A stretch of 15,841 nucleotides of DNA from contig JAEYRZ010000083.1 in NCBI GenBank assembly GCA_023435265.1, positions 1 to 15,841 on the forward strand. The letters are read 5' to 3'. Within the stretch, counting starts at the first letter, position 1. Each line of letters starts with the position of its first letter. Shown piece after piece: positions 6,334 through 13,324 of the stretch. The notes under the pieces are model-generated. The model worked only from the letters and a program-made list of their open reading frames with translations. It did not search any database and was not told the DNA's origin. The DNA comes from Pseudomonadota bacterium. Its GTDB lineage: Bacteria > Desulfobacterota > Desulfobacteria > Desulfobacterales > Desulfosarcinaceae. Position numbers and translations under genes: made by a program.

Positions 6334-6559
6334 CTAAAGATCGATCCACATTTCAGCCTCATTGCCGCAATGACTGCAGCCCCCGTATCCTTTACGCGCC
6401 GGGCGACGCGGACCGGATGGCTCGATTCCGATCATGCGCCTGCAGGGAACAGCTCGCCACCATTTCGGCCTCGTTGCCGCAATGGTCACACTTGCATTTC
6501 CTGGCAGCTTTGATTTCGTCCGCCCCGGCGTCCTTTCTGGTACCGTAATTTTGGGTGGT
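6334..6559 (-). pseudogene. Broken gene for a small protein with two HCGNEAEM zinc-knuckle motifs
   Basis: Two minus-strand frames encode nearly the same motif. In one frame, open from 6559 to a TAA at 6392-6394, residues read ARKCKCDHCGNEAEMVASCS. In a second frame, ending with TAG at 6334-6336, residues read KGYGGCSHCGNEAEMWIDL. The frames differ by one base, so a single-nucleotide indel between about 6395 and 6478 would join them into one protein of roughly 70 residues with paired Cys-x2-Cys knuckles. The first frame also lacks any ATG, GTG or TTG after its upstream TGA (6560-6562), so the N-terminus is damaged or begins in the other frame, for example at ATG 6594. The DNA copies (6349-6378 and 6461-6490) match at 22 of their first 24 bases. 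Protein-like conservation argues for a decayed gene or a sequencing indel. Function unknown. Confidence 0.45.
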
Positions 6560-6659
6560 TCAGTCTCAATGTCAAGGCGCGCTATGATCGGCATATGGTT
6601 CTGCGGTGCAGGAACTGAAATAAACCTGGAAAAATGGCGGTGGCGGCTCCACGGCTTCA

Positions 6660-6687
6660 TTGACCCTAAAAGAAGGATGCATATAAT
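6660..6687 (+). promoter_or_regulatory. Sigma70-type promoter of the nqr operon
   Basis: TTGACC (6660-6665) and a perfect TATAAT (6682-6687) are separated by 16 bp. Transcription would start near 6694, about 50 bp before the nqrA ATG at 6743. It is among the best promoter matches in the window and points into the nqr operon. Confidence 0.75.
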
Positions 6688-6742
6688 GCCGTCACTTGGA
6701 AAAGCCGCTCTGGATGCATAACCCCCAATTACCGTTAATGAT

Positions 6743-8098
6743 ATGCACTCTGTCAAAATCAGCCAAGGATATCGGTTCCGCATCGATGCAGCGCCCACCG
6801 GAGAGATCGAAACCCTTGGAAATCCCGACCGCCTTGCATTCCTGCCGGAGCGGATCCCCTTTCTCAAACCGCGGCTTCGTGTGGCTGAGGGCGATTCGGT
6901 CCGCATCGGTTCCCCGCTCTGCGAAGACAAGCGCGATTCCGAAATCCAGTTTCTTTCTCCCGCCGGCGGTACGGTCGAGAAAATCCAATACGGTCCGCGG
7001 CGGATCCTCCAGTCCATCGTGATCGTCCGCGACCGGCGCGAGGAGCCGCGAATCGAATTCGAACCGCTGCCTGGGAGGGAACTCGAGCGCATCAGCCGGC
7101 GCCAACTGATCGAGCGTATCCTCAAAGGCGGCGGCTGGTGGGTTTTCAGAGAGCTTCCCTTCCGCAACCTGCCCCGGCCGCAGTCCGAACCACCCCTGAT
7201 CATGGTGGGCCTCGCGGCCGACGAACCGTTTCAGGCACTGCCGTCCGTTTACCTTCAAGAGAATGAGGCGCTGCTGCAGTATGGGTTGAGCGTCCTGAAA
7301 AGGTTGTGCACGCGTATCGTCGTATTTTGCAGGCAAGACAATCCGGCCGTGCAGGCGATTGCCGGGCCCGCGCTGACCCATGTGGTCGAGGGCGGTTATC
7401 CGGCATCTGATCCCGGCACGCTGCTGTATCACATCAAAAAATCACCGACCGAGAACCACGCCTGGTACATCGAAGGGCAGGACCTTCTGCTCCTGGCCCG
7501 CCTTCTGTCACAAGGCCGATTCCCGACCGAGCGCGTGGTCGCAGTCGGCGGCCCGGCCGCAGGCGCACGCCGTCACGTCAGAACACGGCTCGGATCGCCC
7601 CTTTTGCACATCGCGCCTTTGGAGACGGCCGCCGCGGACGCACGCTGGGTGGTGGGTGGGCTGATGCGCGGATACGACAGTTCCCCCGAGGGGTATCTTG
7701 GGTATTCCGAAACCTCGCTTTCCATGCTCCCCGAAGGCGGCGCAGCCGAGTTCCTGGCTCTTTTCCGGCCGGGCTGGAACAAGCCCAGCTATTCGCGAAC
7801 GTTCCTCTCGGCGCTCAACCGCGGGCCGCTGGCCTACGACTGCAATCTCCACGGCTCCGAGCGGGCCTGCATCGCCTGCCTGCACTGCGCTGAAATCTGC
7901 CCGGTCGATATCCTGGTGCACATGACCTACAAGGCCATCCTCGTTGAAGAGGTGGAAGAATACCTGGAACATGGTCTGCTCGACTGTGTGGAATGCGGCT
8001 TATGCTCCTTTGTATGCCCTTCCAAAATTGAACTGGCCGCAACGCTAAAGGCCGCCAAAGCCGCCTATGCCATGGAAGTGGGCGGGGCAACTCAATAA
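6743..8098 (+). CDS. nqrA: Na+-translocating NADH:quinone reductase subunit A with a C-terminal double [4Fe-4S] motif
   Basis: NqrA is the large cytoplasmic subunit of Na+-NQR and contributes to quinone interaction. The 451-residue protein follows the NqrA pattern: MHSVKISQGYRFRIDAAPTG at the N-terminus, a FLSPAGGTVEKIQYGPRRIL segment (70-89), RELPFRNLP (136-144), the ERVVAVGGP region (263-271) and a C-terminal SRTFLSALNRG. Unlike the Vibrio protein, which as I recall it ends with a single CTFVCPGKYEYG-like remnant, this one has C376/C379/C382/C386-P and C415/C418/C421/C425-P, two complete 4Fe-4S ligand sets as in ferredoxins and RnfC. The glycine-rich nucleotide/FMN-binding segment of RnfC is absent and the operon order is that of nqr, so it is not an RnfC. 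No ribosome site precedes the ATG. nqrB follows after 11 bp. Confidence 0.93.
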   Translation: MHSVKISQGYRFRIDAAPTGEIETLGNPDRLAFLPERIPFLKPRLRVAEGDSVRIGSPLCEDKRDSEIQFLSPAGGTVEKIQYGPRRILQSIVIVRDRREEPRIEFEPLPGRELERISRRQLIERILKGGGWWVFRELPFRNLPRPQSEPPLIMVGLAADEPFQALPSVYLQENEALLQYGLSVLKRLCTRIVVFCRQDNPAVQAIAGPALTHVVEGGYPASDPGTLLYHIKKSPTENHAWYIEGQDLLLLARLLSQGRFPTERVVAVGGPAAGARRHVRTRLGSPLLHIAPLETAAADARWVVGGLMRGYDSSPEGYLGYSETSLSMLPEGGAAEFLALFRPGWNKPSYSRTFLSALNRGPLAYDCNLHGSERACIACLHCAEICPVDILVHMTYKAILVEEVEEYLEHGLLDCVECGLCSFVCPSKIELAATLKAAKAAYAMEVGGATQ

Positions 8099-8109
8099 CG
8101 GCAGCGAAG

Positions 8110-9291
8110 ATGAACCTCATCCGTTTGTTTTTCGTGCGTCAGCGCAGGCATTTCGAACCCGAGGGCCGTTGGGCGGCTTTGGAACCCTTTTACGAGGCCA
8201 TGGAGCGGGTTTTCTTCGGCAGCCCCGAGGTAACCCGCATTGCGCCCCATCCACGTGACAACCTCAATGTCCAGCGCTTCATGATGCTGGTGATCCTTGC
8301 CGTCGTGCCGTGTCTGCTGTTCGGCATGTACAACGTCGGTCTGCAGGCGTTCAAAGCCGCCGGACGGCCGCCGGATCCGCTGGCCATGAGCTGGTTCGGT
8401 TTCAAAACGGTCATGCCCCTCGTGATCATCTCCTACCTCTTCGGGTTCGGCTGGGAAATCGTCTTCTCGGTGGTGCGCCGGCATCCCATCAGCGAAGGGG
8501 TTTTCGTCACCTCCATTCTTTTCCCCTTGATCCTCCCGCCCACCACGCCATGGTGGCAGGCGGCGCTGGGGATCTCCTTCGGTGTGGTGATCGGAAAGGA
8601 AATTTTCGGCGGCACCGGACGTAACTTCCTCAACCCCGCCCTGACCGGCCGGGCCTTCCTCTTTTTCGCCTTCCCGGCGCAGATGTCCGGCGACCCCGTG
8701 TGGACTGCCGTGGCGGCCGAAGGCGCCCGAAGCGTGGATGCGGTGACGGCGGCGACCCCTCTGGCAGTGGCGGCCGCGACGCAGGACGGTGCGGTCACAG
8801 GCGCATTGAACCAGGCGGGCTATGATTTCTGGACGCTCTTCGTGGGCTTGTACCCGGACAGCATCGGCGCCTCGTCAACCCTGCTCTGCCTCATCGGTGC
8901 GGCCGCCTTGATCATCCTGGGCGTGGCCAGCTACCGCATCATCATCGGCGACATTCTGGGGGTGCTGGCCATGGGCTACCTTCTGAACCTGCTTGCCGGT
9001 CCCGATTCGATGCCCTACCTTGCGCTGAGCCCGTGGTACCACCTGCTGATCGGCGGAACCGCCTTCGGCTTCGCATTCATGACCACCGACCCTGTTTCGG
9101 CACCGCATACCCATGGCGCGCGCTGGGTCTACGGGTTTCTGATCGGCGCCCTGACCGTATTGATCCGGGTGTTCAACCCGGCGTTTCCGGAAGGCGTCAT
9201 GCTGGCGATCCTGTTCATGAACGCTTTTGCGCCGTTTATGGATCATATCGGGGTGCGCGTCCGGCTCGGACGACGCATTCGCAATACCTGA
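8110..9291 (+). CDS. nqrB: Na+-NQR subunit B (membrane, FMN-carrying)
   Basis: NqrB is the large membrane subunit that carries covalent FMN and riboflavin and takes part in Na+ translocation and quinone reduction. The 393-residue protein has a cytoplasmic N-terminus (about 1-52) and then many hydrophobic helices. Family landmarks are ISEGVFVTSILFPLILPPTT (127-146), GKEIFGGTGRNFLNPALTGR (162-181) and FMTTDPVSAPHTHG near the end. The expected phosphoester-linked FMN site is T216 in D210-A-V-T-A-A-T216-PL; the usual SGAT reads TAAT here, with Ala in place of Gly. No strong ribosome site is seen, and the 11-bp spacing after nqrA suggests coupled translation. nqrC starts 14 bp after the stop. Confidence 0.97.
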   Translation: MNLIRLFFVRQRRHFEPEGRWAALEPFYEAMERVFFGSPEVTRIAPHPRDNLNVQRFMMLVILAVVPCLLFGMYNVGLQAFKAAGRPPDPLAMSWFGFKTVMPLVIISYLFGFGWEIVFSVVRRHPISEGVFVTSILFPLILPPTTPWWQAALGISFGVVIGKEIFGGTGRNFLNPALTGRAFLFFAFPAQMSGDPVWTAVAAEGARSVDAVTAATPLAVAAATQDGAVTGALNQAGYDFWTLFVGLYPDSIGASSTLLCLIGAAALIILGVASYRIIIGDILGVLAMGYLLNLLAGPDSMPYLALSPWYHLLIGGTAFGFAFMTTDPVSAPHTHGARWVYGFLIGALTVLIRVFNPAFPEGVMLAILFMNAFAPFMDHIGVRVRLGRRIRNT

Positions 9292-9305
9292 GCGGGAGCG
9301 CGCCT

Positions 9306-10016
9306 ATGCCCGGTTACCTGAAATCGATCCTGTTCGCCGTCATCTTGTGCGTGGTATGCAGCCTGCTGCTCACGGCCGCCAGCACCGGCCTCAAACCGCT
9401 CCAGCAACGCAACATCGCCGCCGACCGCCAACGCAATATCCTCACGGCGTTCAACATTGTGAACGGGGCGCAGGATCTCAGCCAGGAAGAGATCGTGCGC
9501 CTCTACAACGAAAACATCCGCATGGCCTGGGCCGACCGCAGCGGAAAACTGGTTTCCGAAACGCAGCGCGCACCCGGAGATCTGCCGCTATATCTATACC
9601 TCCAGAACGATGCGATCCGCGCCTATGCCGTACCCATCCAGTCACGCGGGCTGTGGGGAAGGATCGACGCGTACATGGCCATCGAGGATGACGGCAGCAC
9701 CGTACGCGGGTTCACGGTATTCCAGCATGCCGAAACGCCCGGACTGGGCGGCGAAATCGAAGCGCCCTGGTTCAGGCAGCAATTCGAGGGCAAGAAGATC
9801 ACCGATGCGCAGGGCCGATTCGTTTCCGTGGGAATCGCCAAGGGCGCTGCCGAAAAGGCCGTCCCGCCCGAAAAGCAGGCCAACTACGTCGACGGGATCA
9901 GCGGGGCCACGTTGACCGGCCAGTTTCTGAGCTCCGGGATGGCCGAGGTGCTCAAGCAATACGAACCGGTTTCGGCAGCGTTCCGCCGCAACGAGACCGG
10001 CGGAAAGGCGCCTTGA
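9306..10016 (+). CDS. nqrC: Na+-NQR subunit C (membrane-anchored, covalent FMN)
   Basis: NqrC is anchored by one N-terminal helix (residues about 5-26) and exposes an FMN-binding domain on the periplasmic side. The ATG at 9306 gives 236 residues. The flavinylation motif is canonical: D196-G-I-S-G-A-T202, with T202 as the FMN attachment residue. The preceding HAETPGLGGEI (141-151) and the WFRQQFEGKK segment are typical of the NqrC/RnfG family. The FMN transferase ApbE that this requires is not encoded in the window. A GGGAG ribosome site lies upstream. The gene ends 43 bp before nqrD, with a strong hairpin between them. Confidence 0.96.
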   Translation: MPGYLKSILFAVILCVVCSLLLTAASTGLKPLQQRNIAADRQRNILTAFNIVNGAQDLSQEEIVRLYNENIRMAWADRSGKLVSETQRAPGDLPLYLYLQNDAIRAYAVPIQSRGLWGRIDAYMAIEDDGSTVRGFTVFQHAETPGLGGEIEAPWFRQQFEGKKITDAQGRFVSVGIAKGAAEKAVPPEKQANYVDGISGATLTGQFLSSGMAEVLKQYEPVSAAFRRNETGGKAP

Positions 10017-10021
10017 GCGCG

Positions 10022-10042
10022 CCGCCCGGATCGGCCGGGCGG
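10022..10042. other. Strong hairpin between nqrC and nqrD
   Basis: CCGCCCGG (10022-10029) and CCGGGCGG (10035-10042) form a perfect 8-bp stem with the 5-nt loop ATCGG. It lies just after the nqrC stop and before the nqrD ribosome site AGGAG. No T tract follows, so it is more likely a stability or processing element inside the operon than a terminator. Confidence 0.45.
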
Positions 10043-10059
10043 ACTTGAGGAGATAACAG

Positions 10060-10686
10060 ATGCTGGCCTTTGTAACCAAGAGCATATCGTACCGGGCCGT
10101 TTCCGAGGCGCTGTGGCAATCCAACCCGATTTCCAAACAAATCCTGGGCATCTGTTCGGCGCTGGCTGTTACGGTCCAACTCCGCACCGCCCTGGTGATG
10201 AGCCTGGCCCTGACCCTCGTAGTGGCTTTTTCCAACCTTTCCATATCGCTGCTGCGGCATCAGATCCCGCGCAATATCCGCATCATTGTCGAGGTGGCGG
10301 TGATCGCCACGCTGGTCATTCTCGCGGATGAATTCCTGCGGGCCTTCATGTACGACATCAGCAAACAGCTTTCCGTCTTTGTCGGCCTGATCATCACCAA
10401 CTGCATCGTCATGGGGCGCGCCGAAACGTTCGCCATGGGCAATCCGCCGTACCGATCGTTCGTGGACGGAATCGCCAATGGGATCGGCTACGGATCGATT
10501 CTGGTCGGCGTGGCGTTCTTCCGCGAGCTGCTGGGTTCGGGCAAGCTGTTCGGAGTTCAGGTGATTCCCGACGCCTGGTACGCGATGGGGTATCAGAACA
10601 ACGGCCTGATGGTGCTGGCCCCGGGCGCCTTCATCATGATCGGGCTCTTTGTGTGGCTGGAACATGCACTCCTGAAGGGCAAATGA
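10060..10686 (+). CDS. nqrD: Na+-NQR subunit D (membrane)
   Basis: NqrD is an integral membrane subunit that, with NqrE, holds a [2Fe-2S] cluster between them in the membrane; each supplies two cysteines in inverted half-helices. The 208-residue protein contains C32 (ILGICSALAV) and C115 (IITNCIVMGRAE), matching the two conserved ligand positions. AMGNPPYRSFVDGIANGIGY and the FFRELLGSG segment are typical of the family (RnfE homologues). An AGGAG precedes the ATG. The stop overlaps the nqrE start as ATGA. Confidence 0.96.
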   Translation: MLAFVTKSISYRAVSEALWQSNPISKQILGICSALAVTVQLRTALVMSLALTLVVAFSNLSISLLRHQIPRNIRIIVEVAVIATLVILADEFLRAFMYDISKQLSVFVGLIITNCIVMGRAETFAMGNPPYRSFVDGIANGIGYGSILVGVAFFRELLGSGKLFGVQVIPDAWYAMGYQNNGLMVLAPGAFIMIGLFVWLEHALLKGK

Positions 10687-11294
10687 TGCAAGATCTGATC
10701 AGCCTCTTCGTCAATTCGGTGTTCGTGGGCAACATCCTTCTGGCCTACTTCCTGGGCATGTGTTCCTATCTTTCGGTGTCCAAAAACCTGCAGACATCGC
10801 TGGGGCTGGGCGTGGCCGTCACCTTCGTGATGACCATCACCGCACCGATCAACTGGCTGCTGTTCGAATATCTGCTGGCGCCCGGCGCCTTGAGGTGGGC
10901 CGGTCTGCCCGACGTGGACCTCACGTTCCTGCGCCTGGTCCTGTTCATCGCCACCATCGCCGGGATCGTCCAGGTGGTCGAAATGATTATCGATCGCTAT
11001 TCTCAGGCGCTCTACACCGCGCTGGGCGTATTTCTGCCGCTGATCACGGTCAACTGCGCGATCCTGGGCGCTTCGCTGTTCATGGTCGAACGCCGCTATA
11101 CCTTCAGCCAGACCCTGGTCTACGGATTCGGTTCGGGCCTGGGCTGGCTCCTGGCCATCGTGGCCATGGCCACGATCATGCGCCGCCTGCGCTACGCCGA
11201 CGTGCCCGAGGGCCTGGAAGGATTCGGCATCCGCATGATCGTCACCGGCCTGATGGCCATGGCCTTCATGCTCTTTTCGGGAATCACGCTTTAG
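10683..11294 (+). CDS. nqrE: Na+-NQR subunit E (membrane)
   Basis: NqrE is the inverted-topology partner of NqrD and homologue of RnfA. The 203-residue protein carries C27 (FLGMCSYLSVSK) and C125 (LITVNCAILGAS), the pair that completes the intramembrane [2Fe-2S] site with NqrD. Other landmarks are YGFGSGLGWLLAIVAMA and the DVPEGLEGFGI segment near the C-terminus. Two adjacent ATGs (10683 and 10686) are possible; the first overlaps the nqrD stop by 4 bp and was chosen for coupling. A 22-codon reading frame and then nqrF follow. Confidence 0.96.
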   Translation: MMQDLISLFVNSVFVGNILLAYFLGMCSYLSVSKNLQTSLGLGVAVTFVMTITAPINWLLFEYLLAPGALRWAGLPDVDLTFLRLVLFIATIAGIVQVVEMIIDRYSQALYTALGVFLPLITVNCAILGASLFMVERRYTFSQTLVYGFGSGLGWLLAIVAMATIMRRLRYADVPEGLEGFGIRMIVTGLMAMAFMLFSGITL

Positions 11295-11303
11295 GAAGTG
11301 CCG

Positions 11304-11372
11304 ATGAAAACGAACGCCTCGCGCACTTGCTTGAAAAGACGACCGGTCACCCGGCGCACGGATATCGAATGA
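11304..11372 (+). CDS. 22-residue leader-like reading frame coupled to nqrF
   Basis: An ATG at 11304 with AGGAAG 5 nt upstream opens a 22-codon frame (MKTNASRTCLKRRPVTRRTD, then IE). Its TGA overlaps the nqrF ATG as ATGA. nqrF itself has only a poor ribosome site, so translating this short frame could deliver ribosomes to nqrF. The peptide is basic, with 7 Arg/Lys in 22 residues, and resembles nothing I know. It may be a spacer artefact; no independent evidence of expression exists here. Confidence 0.35.
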   Translation: MKTNASRTCLKRRPVTRRTDIE

Positions 11373-12595
11373 CCAACATCTTCGTCATCAGCACGATCGT
11401 TTTTCTGGGAGTCGTCCTCCTCCTGGTCGCGGTCCTGCTGCTCTTCGAAGCCAAGCTGACGGCCAAGGGCAGCCAGCGGATCACGATCAATGAAGATCAG
11501 GCGCGGAGCATCAATACCCAGGGCGGCAAGACCTTGCTGAGTGCGCTGTCCGACCAGCAGATATTCCTGCCGAGCGCCTGCGGCGGCAAGGGAACCTGCG
11601 GAACGTGCAAATGTAAAATCCTCTCCGGCGGTGGCGATATTCTGCCCACCGAACTGTCGCTGGTCAACCGCAAGGAGCGCCGGGCCGGAATCCGCCTGGC
11701 CTGCCAGGTCAAGGTCAAGCAGGACATGTCGATCCGCATTCCGGACGAAATTTTCAGCATCCGCAAGTTCGCCGCCACCGTGGTTTCAAACGACAATGTG
11801 GCCACCTTCATCAAGGAACTGGTCCTCAAGCCCGATCCGGGCGAGTCGCTGCATTTCGAGGCCGGAGCCTACGCCCAGTTCGACATCCCTGAATACGAGG
11901 CGGATTACAGAGATTTCAGCATCGCCGAACGCTACAAGGCGGCCTGGAAGCAGTTCAGCTTTCTGACCCTCAAATCGAAAAGCGCTGTCCCGGTGAACCG
12001 GGCCTACTCGCTGGCCAATCCGCCCGCCGAATCGGACCTGCTCCGCTTCACCGTGCGCATCGCCACGCCCCCGGCCAACCGCAAAGACCTTCCGCCCGGC
12101 GTCGGCTCCTCCTACCTGTTCAATCTCAAACCGGGTGATCGGGTCATCGTCAGCGGCCCGTACGGCGATTTCTTCGCCAAGGCGACCGAGCGGGAAATGT
12201 GCTACATCGGCGGCGGGGCCGGAATGGCGCCGTTGCGCAGCCATATCCGCCACCAGCTCCTGGCGCTCAACACTTCCCGCCGGATCACCTTCTGGTACGG
12301 CGCCCGTTCACGCCAGGAAATGTTCTACGACGAGGAATTCAGTGAACTGGCGCGACGCTTTCCCAATTTCAAATACTGCGTGGCGCTGTCCGACCCGCAG
12401 CCGGAAGATCGATGGGAGGGACCGGTCGGCTTCATTCACGAGGTGGCCCGCGACACCTACCTGGCGCGACACGAGGACCCCACCGAAATCGAATACTATT
12501 TGTGCGGCCCGCCGCCCATGATCGCCGCGGTCGAAGATATGCTCAACGACCTGGGCGTCGAACCCGAGATGATCGCCTACGATAAATTCGGATGA
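11369..12595 (+). CDS. nqrF: Na+-NQR subunit F (NADH dehydrogenase, FAD and [2Fe-2S])
   Basis: NqrF is the electron entry subunit that oxidises NADH. The 408-residue protein begins with one membrane helix (about 4-26). The ferredoxin domain holds C71, C77, C80 and C112 for the [2Fe-2S] cluster. The FAD motif R211-A-Y213-S214-L sits in NRAYSLANPP. The NADH-binding part shows YIGGGAGMAPLRSH (279-292) and YLCGPPPM (377-384) with C379. All correspond within one to three residues to the Vibrio cholerae positions. The frame stays open far upstream, but the ATG at 11369 matches the family start and overlaps the stop of a 22-codon frame. The operon ends here; a 10-bp GC hairpin lies 18 bp downstream. 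Confidence 0.97.
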   Translation: MTNIFVISTIVFLGVVLLLVAVLLLFEAKLTAKGSQRITINEDQARSINTQGGKTLLSALSDQQIFLPSACGGKGTCGTCKCKILSGGGDILPTELSLVNRKERRAGIRLACQVKVKQDMSIRIPDEIFSIRKFAATVVSNDNVATFIKELVLKPDPGESLHFEAGAYAQFDIPEYEADYRDFSIAERYKAAWKQFSFLTLKSKSAVPVNRAYSLANPPAESDLLRFTVRIATPPANRKDLPPGVGSSYLFNLKPGDRVIVSGPYGDFFAKATEREMCYIGGGAGMAPLRSHIRHQLLALNTSRRITFWYGARSRQEMFYDEEFSELARRFPNFKYCVALSDPQPEDRWEGPVGFIHEVARDTYLARHEDPTEIEYYLCGPPPMIAAVEDMLNDLGVEPEMIAYDKFG

Positions 12596-12613
12596 TCCGC
12601 CGATCGAACCACG

Positions 12614-12644
12614 GCGGCCGGTGTTCCAGGCGCTCACCGGCCGC
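12614..12644. terminator. Strong hairpin after nqrF, possible transcription end
   Basis: GCGGCCGGTG (12614-12623) and CACCGGCCGC (12635-12644) form a perfect 10-bp stem with an 11-nt loop, in the 188-bp gap between convergent nqrF and the methyltransferase-like gene. No T tract follows on either strand, so it does not match the classical rho-independent form. It could still end transcription or protect the nqr mRNA 3' end. Confidence 0.45.
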
Positions 12645-12783
12645 TGCGGCGACACACGCGGACGCTGGATCATACGGCCAATTCGCGCAGATGGTCTGCT
12701 GCCCTGCAATCTCCAGGGCCGCCCGGAGTTGCGCAAGCGATCCGGAGGATGAGTCCAGATGACAGCCGTTTGCGGGCCACCCT

Positions 12784-13245
12784 TCATATCCAGCGTCGGA
12801 CGCGTTCTGTATACTGCCGGTAGGCATCTCCGAATTTTCGCAGGAGTGATTGTTCTTCCGGCACGATCTGATAACGATTGATGGTGACGACGAACAAGAA
12901 GACGACTAAAAGAGATGAAAGTGCACCCAGGTATACCGTGACGCCGACGAGAACCAGGAGAATGGCCAGGTACATGGGATTGCGCGAATACTTGTAGACG
13001 CCGCCCACCACGAGCCGGGTCGCTTTGTCCGGATATCTGGGATCGACGGTGGTGCGCAAACGTATAAATGCGCACACTCCTGCTGCGCCCACCACCACCC
13101 CCAGCAGGATGATTCCCAGGGAGACAGCGTTCCTGGAAACGATCTCGATCCGGTAGAGCGGCCAGAAACGGCCCGAGAGCCAGATCAGGATCAATGCCAG
13201 GAGGCCTTGCGCCACCGGAGGAACTTTCAGTTTCAATCCAGCCAT
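12784..13245 (-). CDS. Isoprenylcysteine carboxyl methyltransferase / phospholipid methyltransferase family membrane protein
   Basis: This small integral membrane protein (153 residues from ATG 13245; a TTG at 13260 would add five) belongs to the ICMT/PEMT-like superfamily. Four or so hydrophobic segments are visible (about 10-30, 42-62, 92-108, 110-124). The family signature is GGVYKYSRNPMYLA at 81-94, with E130-E131, then RKFGDAYRQYTERVRRW at the C-terminus, which in characterised members binds S-adenosylmethionine. The methyl acceptor is unknown; bacterial members are often near metal-transport genes. It starts 79 bp after the P-type ATPase on the same strand and probably belongs to that operon. 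The ribosome site is weak. Confidence 0.85.
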   Translation of the reverse strand: MAGLKLKVPPVAQGLLALILIWLSGRFWPLYRIEIVSRNAVSLGIILLGVVVGAAGVCAFIRLRTTVDPRYPDKATRLVVGGVYKYSRNPMYLAILLVLVGVTVYLGALSSLLVVFLFVVTINRYQIVPEEQSLLRKFGDAYRQYTERVRRWI

Positions 13246-13324
13246 ATCGATGATCCACAAATATCCGGCGTTCTTTTCGCCTTGTTTTCACGGCTCCGCA
13301 GCACCTCGCGAGCCGCCGTCCGAA

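Larger units (their letters stand above)
6288..6742. other. 455-bp gap between citrate synthase and nqrA
   Basis: The gap separates two divergently transcribed genes. It holds a damaged minus-strand coding remnant with two zinc-knuckle motifs (6334-6559) and a strong plus-strand promoter for the nqr operon (6660-6687). From about 6560 to 6655 nothing else is recognisable. Confidence 0.6.

Noticed and set aside
6334..7203. 289-codon minus-strand frame over the start of nqrA
   Set aside because: Only its last 20 or so codons look real, as part of the broken zinc-knuckle gene; the rest is antisense to nqrA and its promoter.
10760..11368. Long upstream extension of the nqrF reading frame
   Set aside because: It overlaps nqrE in another frame, its translation is Arg/Gly/His/Pro-rich shadow sequence, and the family start with its membrane helix is at 11369.
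6743..12595. Rnf complex instead of Nqr
   Set aside because: The [4Fe-4S] motifs in the first subunit suggested RnfC, but gene order ABCDEF, the NqrA-type body, and an NqrF with FAD and NADH domains in place of RnfB identify Na+-NQR.
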